Of a DNA stretch of 64,000 nt, positions 9,719-21,810 are shown in pieces. Position 1 is the stretch's first letter; each line of letters opens with the position of its first letter. The stretch is from Cymodocea nodosa (taxonomy: Eukaryota; Streptophyta; Magnoliopsida; Alismatales; Cymodoceaceae). The translations under genes and the position numbers were made by a program. Under the pieces are notes generated by a model that did not search any database, was not told where the DNA came from, and saw nothing but the letters and a program-made list of their open reading frames with translations. The stretch is taken from the NCBI GenBank assembly GCA_036874045.1, contig CM072344.1, forward strand, positions 5,366,501-5,430,500, written 5' to 3'.

Positions 9719-11741
9719 TTGTTTAAAATGGATAATTTTGAAATCTTAGTTATGACTGAAGGACAGACCACTAATCGTCCTCCTATGTTCGAAGGTAACA
9801 ATTATAGCTACTGGAAATATAGGATGAAAGTATTCTTTCAATCAATTGATTTCAAATTATGGCATATAATTAGCAATCCTATAGTGTTAGTTACGACTCC
9901 CTATGATACTTGGACTTTTGATGAAAAGGAGCGAATGACACTAAATGCTAAAGGTTTAAACATCTTGTTTTGTACTCTATCTCATGATCAATTTAATAAA
10001 GTTTCTGCAAATCAAACTGCAAATGAGATATGGCATGCTTTAGAAGTTGCCAATGAAGGTACTAATGAGGTCAAGGAATCTAAGATCAATATGTTAGTAC
10101 ATAAATATGAGCTTTTTAAAATACACAAAAATGAATGTATCTCTAACATGTTTTCCCGTTTTCTTGAGATTATAAATTCATTAAAATCTTTAGGCAAGAA
10201 ATTTGAGGAAAAAGACTTGGTAAGAAAGATCCTTAGATCTTTAACTAAAATTTTGGGCTCAAAAGACAACATCTATTGAAGAGTCCAAAGACTTAAATAC
10301 ATATACTCTTGATGATCTCATAGGAAATCTGACAGCCTATGAAGTACAACATTTAGATCCAAAAGGGAAAAATCCTAGAAGGGATTTGGCTTTTGAGGCT
10401 GATAAAGTCTTAGAAGTCACTAGTGATTCTAACAATGATTTACTATTGTTGATCAGAAAATTTAGAAATCTGTTGAAGAAATGCAGGAACTTCAGGTCAC
10501 CAAAGACATCTAGAGATATGGAGAAGAAGTCATTCACAAAAGACAAAAGTATATACTACAAGTGCAACAAGCTGGGTCACTTTCAAACTGATTGTCCTCT
10601 CAACAAAGATAAGAAGAATTCAAGGAGAAATTTAAGGAATAAGAAATTCAGAAAGAGAAGGGCCCTTAAAGTGACATGGGATGACTCTTCAGCTTCACAA
10701 AGTGAAGAAATAAAGGATTCAACATCAGACAACGAATCCTCATCAACATCAGATTCAGAAGAAAATCTGGCAAATGTATGCTTTATGGCAAAATCCAGTG
10801 AGGTATCCTCTGATCAAAATGCAAATTTTGATAGTTTTGATGGATTACTTATTGAATACAATAGACTGGCTAGAAAATATAAGAAAGTCAAAATAGAAAG
10901 AAAGGACACTAGGAAAATGCTAAATGAATCTGAAAATAAGATTGATTTTCTGAACTCTATGTTGAATAAATTTAAAGAAGAAAATCAAAGGCATGCTTAG
11001 GAAATTTTAAAGTTCACTACTATAGAAAGAAAATTGCATGCTGATTGTGAAAATTTAATTGCTAATAAGAAGAAAATGATCTGTGAAATTGAAAATCTAG
11101 AATTGACTATTACTGATTTAAATTCAGAAATTGATGTGTTAAAGATTAAAGTTTGCGATCAAAAGGCTATATTAAGTAAATGGAATAATAGTCAAACTAT
11201 AACAAATGAACTTAGTAGTAAAATATCAAATATAGAAAAACATGGTTTTGGTTTACACAATGCATCTTCTGAAAATTATATATTACATGATGGTACTGTT
11301 AAAAATAATGTCTTTATTTCCAGTACTAAGAATAGTAAGAGAAAAAGTATTCCATGTGTAATTAAAAAGGGAAAAAAATATGTGCAAGTTGATAAAATGC
11401 AGCATATAAATGATAGCACACGATGCAAGAATTTCAAAAGAAATCTTCAAAAGAATCAAGCTAAGACATTTGAGAATTTTAATATTCTTGATCAATTTTC
11501 TTCATATTTAAAGAATATCGGATATTGGAAATCAAGTAATGTTAGAAATGAAAATTTCAACTTTGGTTTACATAGAGACAAATGTTCTGATAATTATAAC
11601 ACTAAGAGAAAGGAACGCAAGAATAATTATCAGAAAATAGATAAGTTGAAGTCTAAAAATATGGATTATTTTGATATGACTCTCTCTAAAATTCTTGGAC
11701 CCACTCAAAAATGGGTTCCAAGAGATAAAATCTCTTTTTGA
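9719..11741 (+). pseudogene. gag: Sirevirus-like copia gag of element C (frameshifted)
   Basis: The capsid begins with NNYSYWKYRMKVFFQSIDFK, the typical copia gag opening, and continues through IWHALEVANEGTNEVKESK and FEEKDLVRKILRSL. A frameshift near 10245 moves it into a second frame that holds the zinc knuckle (CNKLGHFQTDC); its first Cys is replaced by Tyr. TAG at 10998-11000 interrupts it. The long charged tail to 11741 ends ILGPTQKWVPRDKISF, the C-terminal motif shared with G and H (QQHWVPRKSFS). Gag would form the particle and bind element RNA. Confidence 0.88.
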
Positions 11742-11752
11742 TTGTTTTGTAG

Positions 11753-13805
11753 GTACACAAATCAAAATGGATAATGGACAGTGGAGCATCTAGCCACATA
11801 ACTAGAGATATATGATTACTTACAAAAATAACAAAGACCAAGAACAAACAAGTTACCTTTGGAAATAAAAGCAAAGCAAATATCCTTGGGTTTGGCAAGG
11901 TTCAGGTAACTGAGAAATGCTTTAATAATGATGTCTTATTAGTGGAAAACTTAGGTTTTAATTTATTGAGTGTTCCTATTTTAATGAAGATTTACAAAGT
12001 AATTTTTGAAAAAGATTCCTGTAAAATTATGGACATGTCTACAAACGAAATTTTAACATACAAGAAAGGATCTGTTTGTATTCTAAATTTGCCTTCTGAT
12101 ATTATTAAAGACAATGCTTTCTTAATTGCAAAATCGGATAAAGTCATTTTATGGCATAAAAGGCTACGACACTTAAACTTAAAATTATTACAAAAGTTGT
12201 CTAAAAAGAATCTAGTTAGAGGTTTACCTAGTGTTAAGTACTCGAAAGAGTTTATGTGTGATGCATGTCAACTAAGTAAATTACATAAAACATACTTTAA
12301 AAGTTTAAATGAAATAACAAGCAAAAGAGTATTAGAACTAGTGCATATGGATTTATTTGGACCTACTAGAACAACCAGTCTAGGAGGTAAACATTATGCT
12401 TTTGTACTAGTTGATGATTATTCTAGATTCACTTGGGTCTATTTTCTAGCTAATAAAACTAAAGTTTTTGAAATATTTAAGATATTCTGTAATAAAGTTC
12501 AAAATGAGCAAAATGTTAAAATTCAAAAACTTAGGAGTGATCATGGTATAGAATTTGATAATGATCAAATGGACACCTTTTGTGAAAAATTAGGCATAGA
12601 TCATAGGTACTCATTTCCAAGAGCTCCTTCACAAAATGGGATAGTAGAATGTAAAAACAGATCACTTCAGGAAATGTCCAAAACCATGTTAAATGAGAAT
12701 AAGTTACCCCTATTTCTCTAGGCAGAAGCAGTTCATACAGCATGGTATGTTATAAATAGAGTACATTTAAGACCAATTTTAGATAAAACTCCTTATGAGA
12801 TATGGTATAACAAGGTTCCCAAAATAAGTTATTTAAAACCCTTTGGCTGTAAGTGTTTTATTTTAAACACTAAGGAACGAAGAGACAAATTTAAAGCCAA
12901 ATTAGATGAAGGTATTTTTGTTAATTATTCCATTAGAAGTAAAGCATATAGAGTTTATAATAAATTAAAACCATTGAGGAAACCCTACATGTAAAATTTC
13001 ATGAAAATTCTCATTTGGATTTAAGACATGCTAAAAACTTCGATTCAGAAATTCTCCCAAGAATAGTACCAAATGATGTTGACAAAGAAATTGATAGATT
13101 ATTTGACGAAATAAGAAATCTAAGTTTGAATGATGAAAATTTAGAAGAAAATAATGTCATACCTATAGAAAATGTAGAACAACAAAGAAATTGGCGTTAT
13201 GCTTCATCTCATCCTATTGATCAAATAATAGGCGATCCTAACCAAGGAGTTAGGACTCGGTCATCAGTAGTCAACATCTGTGGTGCTTATTCATTTCTTT
13301 CTTTGCTGGAACCGAAGAAAATTGAAGATGCCTTAGAAGATGAATTTTGGTATTTAGCTATGCAAGATGAGCTAAATCAATTTATAAGAAATGAGGTATG
13401 GGATCTAGTTCCACCACCTGAAAATCAGTCCATTATAGGAATAAGGTGGGTATTTAGAAACAAAGTAGATCAAGATGGACATATAGTTAAAAATAAAGCT
13501 AGATTAGTTGCTCAAGGTTATAAGCAAGAGGAAGGAATTGACTATGATGAAACATTTGCTCCTATTGCTTGACTAGAATCAATACGAATTTTGTTAGCAT
13601 ATCTTGTTATATGGATTTCAAATTATATCAAATGGATGTTAAGACTGCTTTTTTAAATGGATATATAAAAGAAGAAGTGTATGTAAAACAACATCTAGGT
13701 TTTGAAGATTCAAAACATCCTGAATATGTTTACAGGCTTAAGAAGGCACTATATGGCCTTAAACAAGCTCCTAGGTCTTGGTATGAAAGATTATCTAAAT
13801 TTCTT
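11753..13805 (+). pseudogene. pol: Copia pol of element C, first part: protease, integrase, start of RT
   Basis: The protease active site is WIMDSGASSHIT (about 11768-11800). GAG-pre-integrase follows (ILWHKRLRHLNLKLLQKLS, and CDACQLSKLHK), then the integrase core with HMDLFGPT (D), LRSDHGIEFDN (D) and [12 protein letters not shown] (E). A TAG at 12719-12721 replaces the Trp of LFLWAEA. A small deletion near 12965 shifts the frame. RT begins at about 13300 ([15 protein letters not shown]) and reaches [20 protein letters not shown] at about 13805, where the sequence jumps back to integrase because of the tandem duplication. Further breaks lie at 13570-13572 and near 13600. Confidence 0.9.
12569..13805 (+). 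repeat. Tandem duplication unit, copy 1 (integrase-RT)
   Basis: This is the first copy of a 1237-bp direct repeat inside copia element C. It starts at the integrase segment ATGGACACCTTTTGTG and ends where RT reads ATGGA. The word ATGGA is present at both original ends, so the duplication joined two sites sharing five bases. Confidence 0.9.
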
Positions 13806-15414
13806 ATGGACACCTTTTGTGAAGAATTAGGCATAGATCATAGGTACCCATTTCCAAGAGCTCCTTCACAAAATGGGATAGTAGAACGTAAAATAAATCA
13901 CTTCAAGAAATGTCTAGAACCATGTTAAATGAGAATAATTTACCCCTATTTCTTTGGGCAGAAGCAGTTCATAGAGCATGGTATGCTATAAATAAAGTAC
14001 ATCTAAGACCAATTTTAGATAAAACTCCTTATGAGATATGGTATAACAGGGTTCCCAAAATAAGTTATTTAAAATCCTTTAGTTGTAAGTGTTTTATTTT
14101 AAACACTAAGGAACGAATAGACAAATTTAAAGCCAAATTAGATGAATGTATTTTTGTTGGTTATTCCATTAAAAGTAAAGCATATAGAGTTTATAATAAA
14201 TCAACAAAAACCATTAAGGAAACTCTACATGTAAAATTTCATGAAAATTCTCATTTGGATGTTAGACATGCTGAAAACTTTGATTCAGAAATTCTCCCAA
14301 AAATGGTATCAAATGATGTTGACAGAGAAATTGAGAGATTATCTAACGGAATAAGAAATATAAACTTAAATGATGAAAATTTAGAAGAAAATAATGTCAT
14401 ACCTATAGAAAATATGGAACAACATAGAAATTGACGTTATGCTTCATCTCATCCTATCGATCAGATAATGGGCAATCCTAATCAAGGAGTTAGGACTAGG
14501 TCATTAGTAGTCAACATCTGTGGTGCTTATTCATTTGTTTCTTTACTAGAACCTAAGAAAATTGAAGATGCCTTAGAAGATGAATTTTGGTATTTAGCTA
14601 TGCAAGATGAGCTAAATCAATTTATAAGAAATGAGGTATGGGATCTAGTTCCACCACCTGAAAATCAGTCCATAATTGGAACAAGGTGGATATTTAGAAA
14701 CAAAGTAGATCAAGATGGACATATAGTTAAAAATACAATTAGATTAGTTGCTCAAGGTTACAAGCAAGAGGAATGAATTGACTTTGATGAAACATTTGCT
14801 CCTGTTGCTAGACTAGAATCAATACGAATTTTGTTTGCTTATGCTTGTTATATGGATTTCAAATTATATCAAATGGATGTTAAGATTGCTTTTTTAAATA
14901 GATATATAAAAGAAGAAGTGTATGTAAAACAACCTCTAGGTTTTGAAGATTCAAAACATCCTAAGTATATTTATAAGCTTAAGAAGGCATTATATGGCCT
15001 TAAACAAGCTCCTAGATCTTGGTATGAGAGATTATCTAAATTCCTTATGGAAAAATGGTATTCTATGGGAAAGGTAGATCACACTCTTTTTATCAAGAAG
15101 ATCGAAAAAGATATATTGGTAGTTCAAATCTATGTAGATGACATCATATTTGGAGCAACAAATGATAAATTAGTTGAGTCCTTTTCAAAAGACATGACTA
15201 ATCAATTTGAAATGAGTATGATGGGTGAACTATCATTTTTTCTAGGCTTACAAATTAAGCAATTAGATCAGGGTACTTTTATTTCACAAGAAAAATATAC
15301 TTAAGATTTATTAAAGAGGTTTGGTTTAGACAACACTAAAACAAAGAATACACCAATGAGTACTATCACCAAGTTGAGTATAGAAGATATTTCATTTGAA
15401 GAGAAATGTACAGA
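13806..15414 (+). pseudogene. pol: Copia pol of element C, second copy of integrase-RT, then truncated RT
   Basis: From 13806 the integrase ([21 protein letters not shown]) starts again, directly after the RT of copy 1, and runs to about 15046 as the second repeat unit. Beyond it RT continues with new sequence: the catalytic box [11 protein letters not shown] (about 15130-15160) and [23 protein letters not shown], quoted in part. Stops occur at 14432-14434 (Trp to TGA), 14774-14776 and 15302-15304. The copies differ at many sites and by indels, so the duplication is not recent. Recognisable pol ends at about 15414 after KLSIEDISFEEK; the RNase H and 3' LTR are missing. Confidence 0.88.
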
Positions 15415-15640
15415 TATTCTTCCTCTAACTGTATCACGGATAGGAAATTTTGATTTTTGGTATAGTTGCTTATACTACAGTTTATACATATGGTTATGTC
15501 TGTTACAGTATATAATATACTTGTTGATAAATGTATATAATCAACAACATACACAGTTACAGAATGAATATCACACTGCCTATGTCTCAAGAATAGAAAT
15601 TTCAGAAATATAGGATGATTCTATTATACAAACAGATATA
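15415..15640. other. Unassigned junction between copia C and gypsy D
   Basis: No ORF or repeat was recognised. It lies between the last clear RT codons of element C and the first clear accessory-ORF sequence of D on the other strand; the exact breakpoint was not resolved. Confidence 0.4.
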
Positions 15641-16891
15641 AAACATTCTTTCATACAAAGACAGTTTTTGCTCTTATTTTTAATCAAAATGTTAGCTACC
15701 GTGTGTACTTTACCATTTAAGTGCTTCAGTCTGTTTAATAATGGCACACTAGGATTGATAGCTAAACTGTCCTTGATTTCCTATTCTGTCCACTCAATGG
15801 TAGTTATGCTTTCCAAAATTTCTTTCCCTTCATTTTTTGAATCCTAAAATGTTGTGGAGAAGCTTTGGTGTTATCTGTATATTAGCTTGCTCCATGTTGG
15901 AAATTAATTGTCCTTTTTCTCTTAAATTTGCATAGAAACAAGGCACTAGATTTTTGTATACTACATGCCCTTTCTATTGAGAAATACATTGTAGTAGACC
16001 CTAGAACTCAAATAATTCTTTGATTTCCTACATACCATCTCAGTTTATTGGTCTACTGTAAATAATATCATAACCCTTTATCTCTTGATATTTATTATAA
16101 ACTTCCTAACTCCAAAAGTGTACTTCATTCAAAATTGTTGCTTCAATCGTGTTAGGAATTTGAATTTCTTCTTCCTCATGCTAAACTTGACTTGGCTGGA
16201 AATGCTCAGCAGATTCCTCCATTTTTGCTTCTGCTTCTATCTATGGTGGTGAGCTAGCAGAACTCTCCACTCTTCTTTCTTGAATCCTCTCTAAAATTTG
16301 CTGAAGAGTCTCTTACTCTTTAGTGGAATTTGTCAAGATATTTCCTTCCTGTTCCATATGCTATTGTTCAGCTTCTTGTTCAGTTTCTTCTCTTTCTTCC
16401 TCTTGACTACCAATTTGCATTGTTACTGTTCTTTCTGATTCTGTGGCGGATTAGGATGGAGTCATGGGCAAATTAGCTTCTACCCTAATTTTAGTATCTT
16501 CTATTTGTACAAGTTGCAGATTAGTTTCAGCCTGTTTTTCTTCTTCTCTTTGCTCTTGCTGCGGTTGCTCCTGCTCCTCCTTAGATTTGGGTAGCAAGTT
16601 TACAAAAATTGGCTTTACAGGTCCTACTAATATTTGCATCTTAGATTTAATCTCTTCCTTATGTTCAAGCACTATCTCTTTTCCTTTTCTTCTTCTAATT
16701 AACTATGTCTGATCTTCCTCTTCTTCTTCTGAGATTAAATCTACTAAAATGGGCTCTGTAGGCCCTCGAGCCATAGGTACTGGCACTTCCTGTTTTACTC
16801 TTTCTATAGTTACTAGTCTCGAAGGACCAGCTTCATCTTCTCTTGTAGTAGGTATGGTAGTGGCTTCTTGATGTTGCTCTACTTTAATTTT
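15640..16891 (-). pseudogene. Gypsy D accessory ORF, C-terminal piece (interrupted by element E)
   Basis: Read on the minus strand, this continues the ORF piece at 44507-44820 after the insertion of E. It carries the family motifs EATTIPTTREDEAGPSRLV, PILVDLISEEEEED, VNLLPKSKEE and SSPPIEAEAK, matching the plus-strand ORF at 3441-4835. Below about 16150 it has a further domain absent from that copy: EIKELFEF, LVPCFYANLREKG, and ITPKLLHNILGF at about 15835-15870. This aligns with the C-terminal domain of the env-position ORFs of sireviruses G and I. The pattern resembles the Pfam 'putative plant transposon protein' domain; that is from memory and unverified. Many in-frame stops show it is dead. 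Confidence 0.8.
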
Positions 16892-17280
16892 TTTGATGTG
16901 TGTGTCTTCCATCAAGTATATGTATATGTCATTGTATATGGTTATATTTCTTTGGTAATTTGTATAGGGGAAAACTTGTCTTTTGGGTATCACCCATCGT
17001 TGTCCCTATATAAGGAGTCATCTTTGTCCAAGGGAAGGCCAACAAGCCAAATCCCTAGATTTCGTTCTCCCCCTTCTTTGTACCAGCAACCATACAGCAA
17101 GGAATCACGATAGATTGAACACCCATGGACGTACCCGTGTTGGGGAACCACGTAAATTTGTTGTTCTTCCGAATTCTCCACTCACATTCCTCTCATCCAC
17201 GTTGATCTCTTCTCCACACCACCCCTAGATGCTCCACATTTGTTTGATCTTTCCGCACAACAACTGGTATCAAAGTGAGG
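16892..17280 (+). repeat. Element E 5' LTR and primer-binding site
   Basis: The LTR runs from 16892 to CACAACA at 17262. It contains a TATATAAGG box at about 17009, the likely TATA box of the element promoter. ACTGGTATCAAAGTGAGG follows at 17263-17280 and matches the initiator Met tRNA primer site in its first half. Related LTRs lie at 44136-44506, 51435-51807 and 63632 onward. Confidence 0.92.
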
Positions 17281-17828
17281 TTGGACATCTCCAGGTTTGC
17301 ATCTTAAGTTTCAAAGAGTTTCATCAAGGTTCAAGCCATTTCTGCAAGAGATTACTCCATTGTCAGAACTGCCGTCATCGTTAGTGCCAGTCTGCACACT
17401 CCGACGCCAACTCGTGCACCTTCCTCATCCGTGCTCCATTGCATCTCAAATTTTGAGGACGTGTTGTAAGCTTCCTGAACTTCCTTCCTTTAAAATTTTG
17501 TGGTCAGAAGTTTCGTATTCAAAGAGATACAGTAGGAGGCGTCTAACTAGGGCATAATAGTTTTCTAGACGAGTGACTCTTTGATTGTTGGATTTTTGGG
17601 CATTTTGTGATTGTGGTTTTGTGCTTGGTTTGTGCGAGTATTTGCTACTGTTTTGTACTAAGTAGTGTGCTTGGCTTGTGGCTGATTGCATTTTGTTGAA
17701 ATCAGTAGTTTCAGTAGCATATTGTTGTTGAGATATTGCTTGCTATTGTGTACCTTACCGCAGAATTGTGTTTGTCAAAATCAGACTGTATATCGTGTGT
17801 ATTGCTGGTTGTTTGTTGATTCGAAAAC
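17281..17828 (+). other. Element E leader, non-coding
   Basis: The stretch between primer site and gag ATG has no convincing ORF. An equivalent leader lies inverted at 63078-63614 in element J. Confidence 0.7.
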
Positions 17829-18590
17829 ATGCATACTTCGGGGTTGAAGATAGAAAAGTTTGATGGTAAGAATAGCTTCAGCTTATGGCAAATTAAGATG
17901 AAAACACTTCTAAAACAACAAGGTATTTGGGCTCCTTTAAATAAGGAAACTACTCTAAACAGAAATTCGCCAGAGTTTGAATTGCAGGAGGAGAAAGCTC
18001 ACTCCACCATCTTGTTGTGTTTGTCTGATGAAGTTATAATAGAAATTGCTGATGAATCTACCTCTTTAGGTCTTTAGTAGAAACTTGAGTCATTGTATAT
18101 GACTAAGTCTTTAACAAACAAATTGTTGTTAAAGCAAAGATTGTTCTCTTTAAAGATGATATAATGTGTACCTCTCAAGCAGCATTTAGATCAGCTAAAT
18201 GCTATTCTGATGGAACTCAAGAATATTGGAGTAATCATAGAAGATGAAGATGCAGCTCTTATCTTACTTTGTTCACTCCTATTGAGTTATGAAAACTTTG
18301 TTCAGTCCTATGTAGTTGGAAGAGATTCAATTACACTAGAGGAAGTGAGGTCCAGCCTTCATTCTAGGGAGCTCAGGCACATGGTGCATGGTAGAAATGA
18401 GGCAAGTGGTGTTGGCCTCTCAGCTCAACAGCAAGAGAACAGAGGAAGAAGCTAGAGCATAAGGTGGAGGGAAGAATAGAAGCAAAAGCAAGTTGAAGGG
18501 CAAGTACTCTAGGGATACTTGCCATTACTATAAGGAGAAAGGACACTGGAAATCACATTGTCCCAAGCTTATAAACAAAGGAAATGCTGC
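17829..18590 (+). pseudogene. gag: Element E gag, Tnt1-like (broken)
   Basis: ATG 17829 opens MHTSGLKIEKFDGKNSFSLW, the copia gag opening. Adjacent TAG TAG codons at 18075-18080 replace the Trp-Gln seen in the sister copy J (LGHWQKLESL). The frame continues to TAG 18453-18455. A shifted frame then holds the zinc knuckle (CHYYKEKGHWKSHC, about 18519-18560), whose second Cys has become Tyr; J keeps CHYCKEKGHWKSHC. Gag should coat the element RNA. Confidence 0.88.
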
Positions 18591-19149
18591 TATGGCAGAA
18601 ATCAATTCTACGTCAGGTGATGACTTTTCTCTTACAGTTTGTTGCAGTGCCTATTCTGATGATTAGCGGATTATGGACTTAAGAGCTTCACATCATATGA
18701 CTCCTACTAGGGAGTATTTTGACACCTACGAGCAAGTGGAGGGTGGTCAAGTGACCTTGGCCAATGATGATGTGTTCTAGAGTTGGTGTGGGCACTATAA
18801 AATTTAAACTGCATGATGGCACAGTTAGAATTCTGGAGGACATTTGGCACATCCCAAAGCTTGGAAAAAGTATGATCTCACTGATGGCCCTTGATGCTAA
18901 GGGTTATAGATATACAGGTAGTGAGGGGAAGATCAACATACTAAAAGGCTCATTAGTTGTTATGAAGGGAACCAAATCTGGTCCCTTATACATCCTGCAA
19001 GGCACTCCAATTGTTGGAGCAACTACATCAGCTAAATCTGGTCAACAGGATTTTTCTGTCATGTGGCAATCAAGGATGGGTCATTTGGGGCAAAAAGGAA
19101 TGTAGAAACTGAGTAGTCTGGGCAAGTTTGACGGACACAAGGTTGCTTG
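18591..19149 (+). pseudogene. pol: Element E protease and GAG-pre-integrase start (cut by element F)
   Basis: The protease active site reads RIMDLRASHHMTP where copy J has QWIMDSGASHHMIP, so the catalytic DSG is lost; a TAG also precedes it. Downstream lies HDGTVRILEDIWHIPKLGKS and the GAG-pre-integrase segment MWQSRMGHLG. The frame is broken off at GGTTGCTTG (19149) by element F and resumes at 41697. Confidence 0.87.
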
Positions 19150-20994
19150 TGTTAGGATCGGTAGACTCACCAGAGGGAGGGTGAATGGTGAAAGTGTGTA
19201 ATTTTTAAGTTCTTTTGATTGTTGAAACAAATGGTTCAGATAGAAGTGAAATGAGATGAATTTAAACGAATGCAAAGTAGTAAAGAAATATAACACACAC
19301 CAAGTTTAAGGTGGTTCACCAACTTGGCTAGTCCACCCCCAAGATTCACTTGGGCTTCACTAAGTGTTTCAACACTTACACGCTTGCTTTCAGGTCAAAG
19401 CAAGAACCAACAACACTGAAGTTTTCAGGTAAAAACTTCAGTAAACCAACCTCTAGAGTTTTCAGGTCAAAACTCAAACCAATAACTGAATGTAGCTTTC
19501 AGGTTGAAGCCACGAACCAACAGCTTGAATCTTTCAATCAGAGTTTGGCGCACAGAGCTTTTTCTACAGTAAGTCTTTAGAGTATACTTCACTATTTGCA
19601 GACTTGAGTGTATTTGAAATTGGGGTGTAGCTCACTGTATAAATTATATCTGTTGTGTGTGTCTTCTTCTCTTAAACTCCTCATATATATGCTAAAGGCA
19701 TAACGATCATATTTTTCTTTCAACAGATGTATTCTGTTGTATTTGGTAAATATTCAGACCTATATATGGTAAGTTACCATTCTGTCTGATATTCAGTAAA
19801 TAACCTTCTGAAAATATCAGGCTTTCGGATGGTTATAAAAATAACTTACTGAAAAACATCCATAACTTGCCAATTCATCACTCATGTTCTGTTTTCTAAG
19901 TCACGTGAGGAATTTAAGTTGCTTACGTGTAAAGTTAAGTGTTCAGAGTCTTGTATTTAACTTACCGAAAGAGCACCTGATTTTCGGATAGTTAACTATT
20001 GTAACTTACCAAACTTTCATTTAAGCCTCTGATAGCTGTTCCTTCAAAACTGCACGTGCATAAAAACATAAATTAAGTTTTGGATAGTTAAGCCATAACT
20101 CACCGAAATTCTCTTGAGATTTTGGATAGTTATCTTTCTAACTCTCTGAAAAACCCATTTGAACATCTATTTGGAATTCTGCAGGTGGGAAAATCACTAA
20201 CTTAAGTTTTGGATAGTTAAACCATAACTCACCGAAATTCTCTTAAGATTTTGGATAGTTATCTTTCTAACTCTTTGAAAACTTAAATGATCTTCTTTCT
20301 GGAATTCTGCACGTGGCAATTTCAATAACTTAAGTTTCGGATAGATAAACTATAACTTACCGAAACTCTCTTTGAAATTTTGGATAGTTAACTAACTCTC
20401 CGGTTTTTCTCTTTTAATCTTTCAACTGCCGATATCTCCATTTTGCACGTGCGTAATAAAATGACTTAAGTTCCGGAAAGTTATGTCTGTAACTTACCGA
20501 AAGACTCGAATAGTTATCTAACTCTCCGAAAAGAAAACTCGGATAGTTATCTAACTCTCCAATAAGTCCTTTAAGCTTTCGTTCTATATTTCTGCACATG
20601 ATTTATTGAATGACTTAAGTTTCGGATAGTTAGCCTTTCTAACTTTCCGATTTTCCTTTTTCTTTCAGATAGTTAACTCTATAACTCTCCGATCATTCAA
20701 CCAACTTAACTGTCTAATATAATAACTCTCTGAAGACTTTGTAAAATTCGGATAGTTATCCTTCTAACTGTCCGATAGTCTTGCTGCTGTTTTATTCTTC
20801 GGATGCTTGAACCTGTAACTGTCCAATTTTACTGTAACTTGAAAGTATTATCATCTGGAACCTTCTCAATCTATTCGTTTGCTTGGAAATTATTCTAACA
20901 GCCTTCTGAACTAAAGCAGTACAGACTTTAACTATGAAATACAATATGTTTCCTCACGTATGTTTTGCATTATCAAAATACTCAGGTTCTAACA
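19150..20994 (-). repeat. Element F 3' LTR with array of about 16 dyads
   Basis: This LTR carries roughly 16 copies, from about 19840 to 20830, of a dyad with left arm TTTCGGATAGTTA and right arm TAACTCTCCGAAA, separated by 4-7 bases. Four CACGTG hexamers lie among them (19902, 20053, 20310, 20446). The element end is marked by CTAACA at 20989-20994. The other LTR (39867-41696) has the same layout. Confidence 0.92.
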
Positions 20995-21017
20995 ATCTCC
21001 CCCTTTTTGATAATGAC
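20995..21017 (-). other. Element F polypurine tract
   Basis: On the minus strand AAAAAGGGGGAGAT lies directly before the 3' LTR start TGTTAGAA. It primes plus-strand DNA synthesis. Confidence 0.88.
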
Positions 21018-21397
21018 AAAAACTTTTACATTTATTTACATGTATTTCACTCCCTAGTGTATTACTATACAATCAGTCAATCACTCCATAGAGAAAAATA
21101 AATAAGGAATTTATCAATACTATACTGACGAGAAGGGATTCCTCCCCTTGACTTTGAGCTAACTTCTCCCCCTATTTGTGTGCTGAGTTTTTCTTCTCTT
21201 TTAATGATTCTCTTTCAGTGCTTGCTGGAAATACTGTAAGTGACCAAATTTCCAAATTCTTCTCCCCCTTTTCGTCATTATATAAAAAGGTGAGGACTGT
21301 AAAACTAAGTTTCTGTAAAAACTAATATTGACTGTATCTTGCACGAGTAGGTTAGTAGAAAAACAAGCTCCCATATGGTGAGCTTGAAAAAAAATAT
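21018..21397 (-). other. Element F 3' non-coding stretch
   Basis: About 380 bases between the pol stop and the polypurine tract; no ORF and no env-position gene were seen. Confidence 0.6.
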
Positions 21398-21810
21398 TTA
21401 AAGATCTTGTAAAGAACATATTCCTAGATTTCGTCTAATATGATTAAAAGTTGATTCATTTAAAGGTTTGGTGAAAATATCTACAAGTTGATTTTATGTT
21501 GGCACAAACTTAAGTGAAATGTTCCCTTTCTCCACATGATCTCTCAGAAAATGATGTCTGATCTTGATATGCTTGGCTCTGGAATGAAGTACTGTATTCT
21601 TAGATAGACTGATTGCACTACTTTTATCACAAAATATGATTGAATTCTGAATTTTCAGTCTATAATCTACCAGAGTTTGCTGCATCCAAAGGATTTGTGC
21701 ACAACACAATCCAGCTGCAATATACTCGGCTTCAGTAGTAGATAAAGCTATACAATTTTGTTTCCTACTGAACCATGAGATTAAAGAACATCTAAGTAGT
21801 TGACAAGTAC
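21398..21810 (-). pseudogene. pol: Element F RNase H, C-terminal part
   Basis: The minus strand reads SWFSRKQNCIALSTTEAEYI, then CDKSSAISLSKN and HSRAKHIKIRHHFLRDHVEK, all copia RNase H motifs, and ends near FTKPLNESTFNHIRRNLGI. An in-frame stop follows FVPT. The N-terminal half lies across the 1625-bp insertion at 23436-23530. Confidence 0.9.

Noticed and set aside
16868-17228. Several open frames in the E-family LTR, recurring at 44112-44472 and 63647-63996
   Set aside because: They recur only because the LTR recurs; frames on both strands are equally open and no protein family is recognised.
17263-17280. tRNA gene fragment
   Set aside because: The match is only to the tRNA 3' end complement directly after an LTR, as in the other elements: a primer-binding site.
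19350-19580. Small protein gene repeated at 40040-40288
   Set aside because: Both lie at equivalent places in the two LTRs of element F, with frame-breaking differences.
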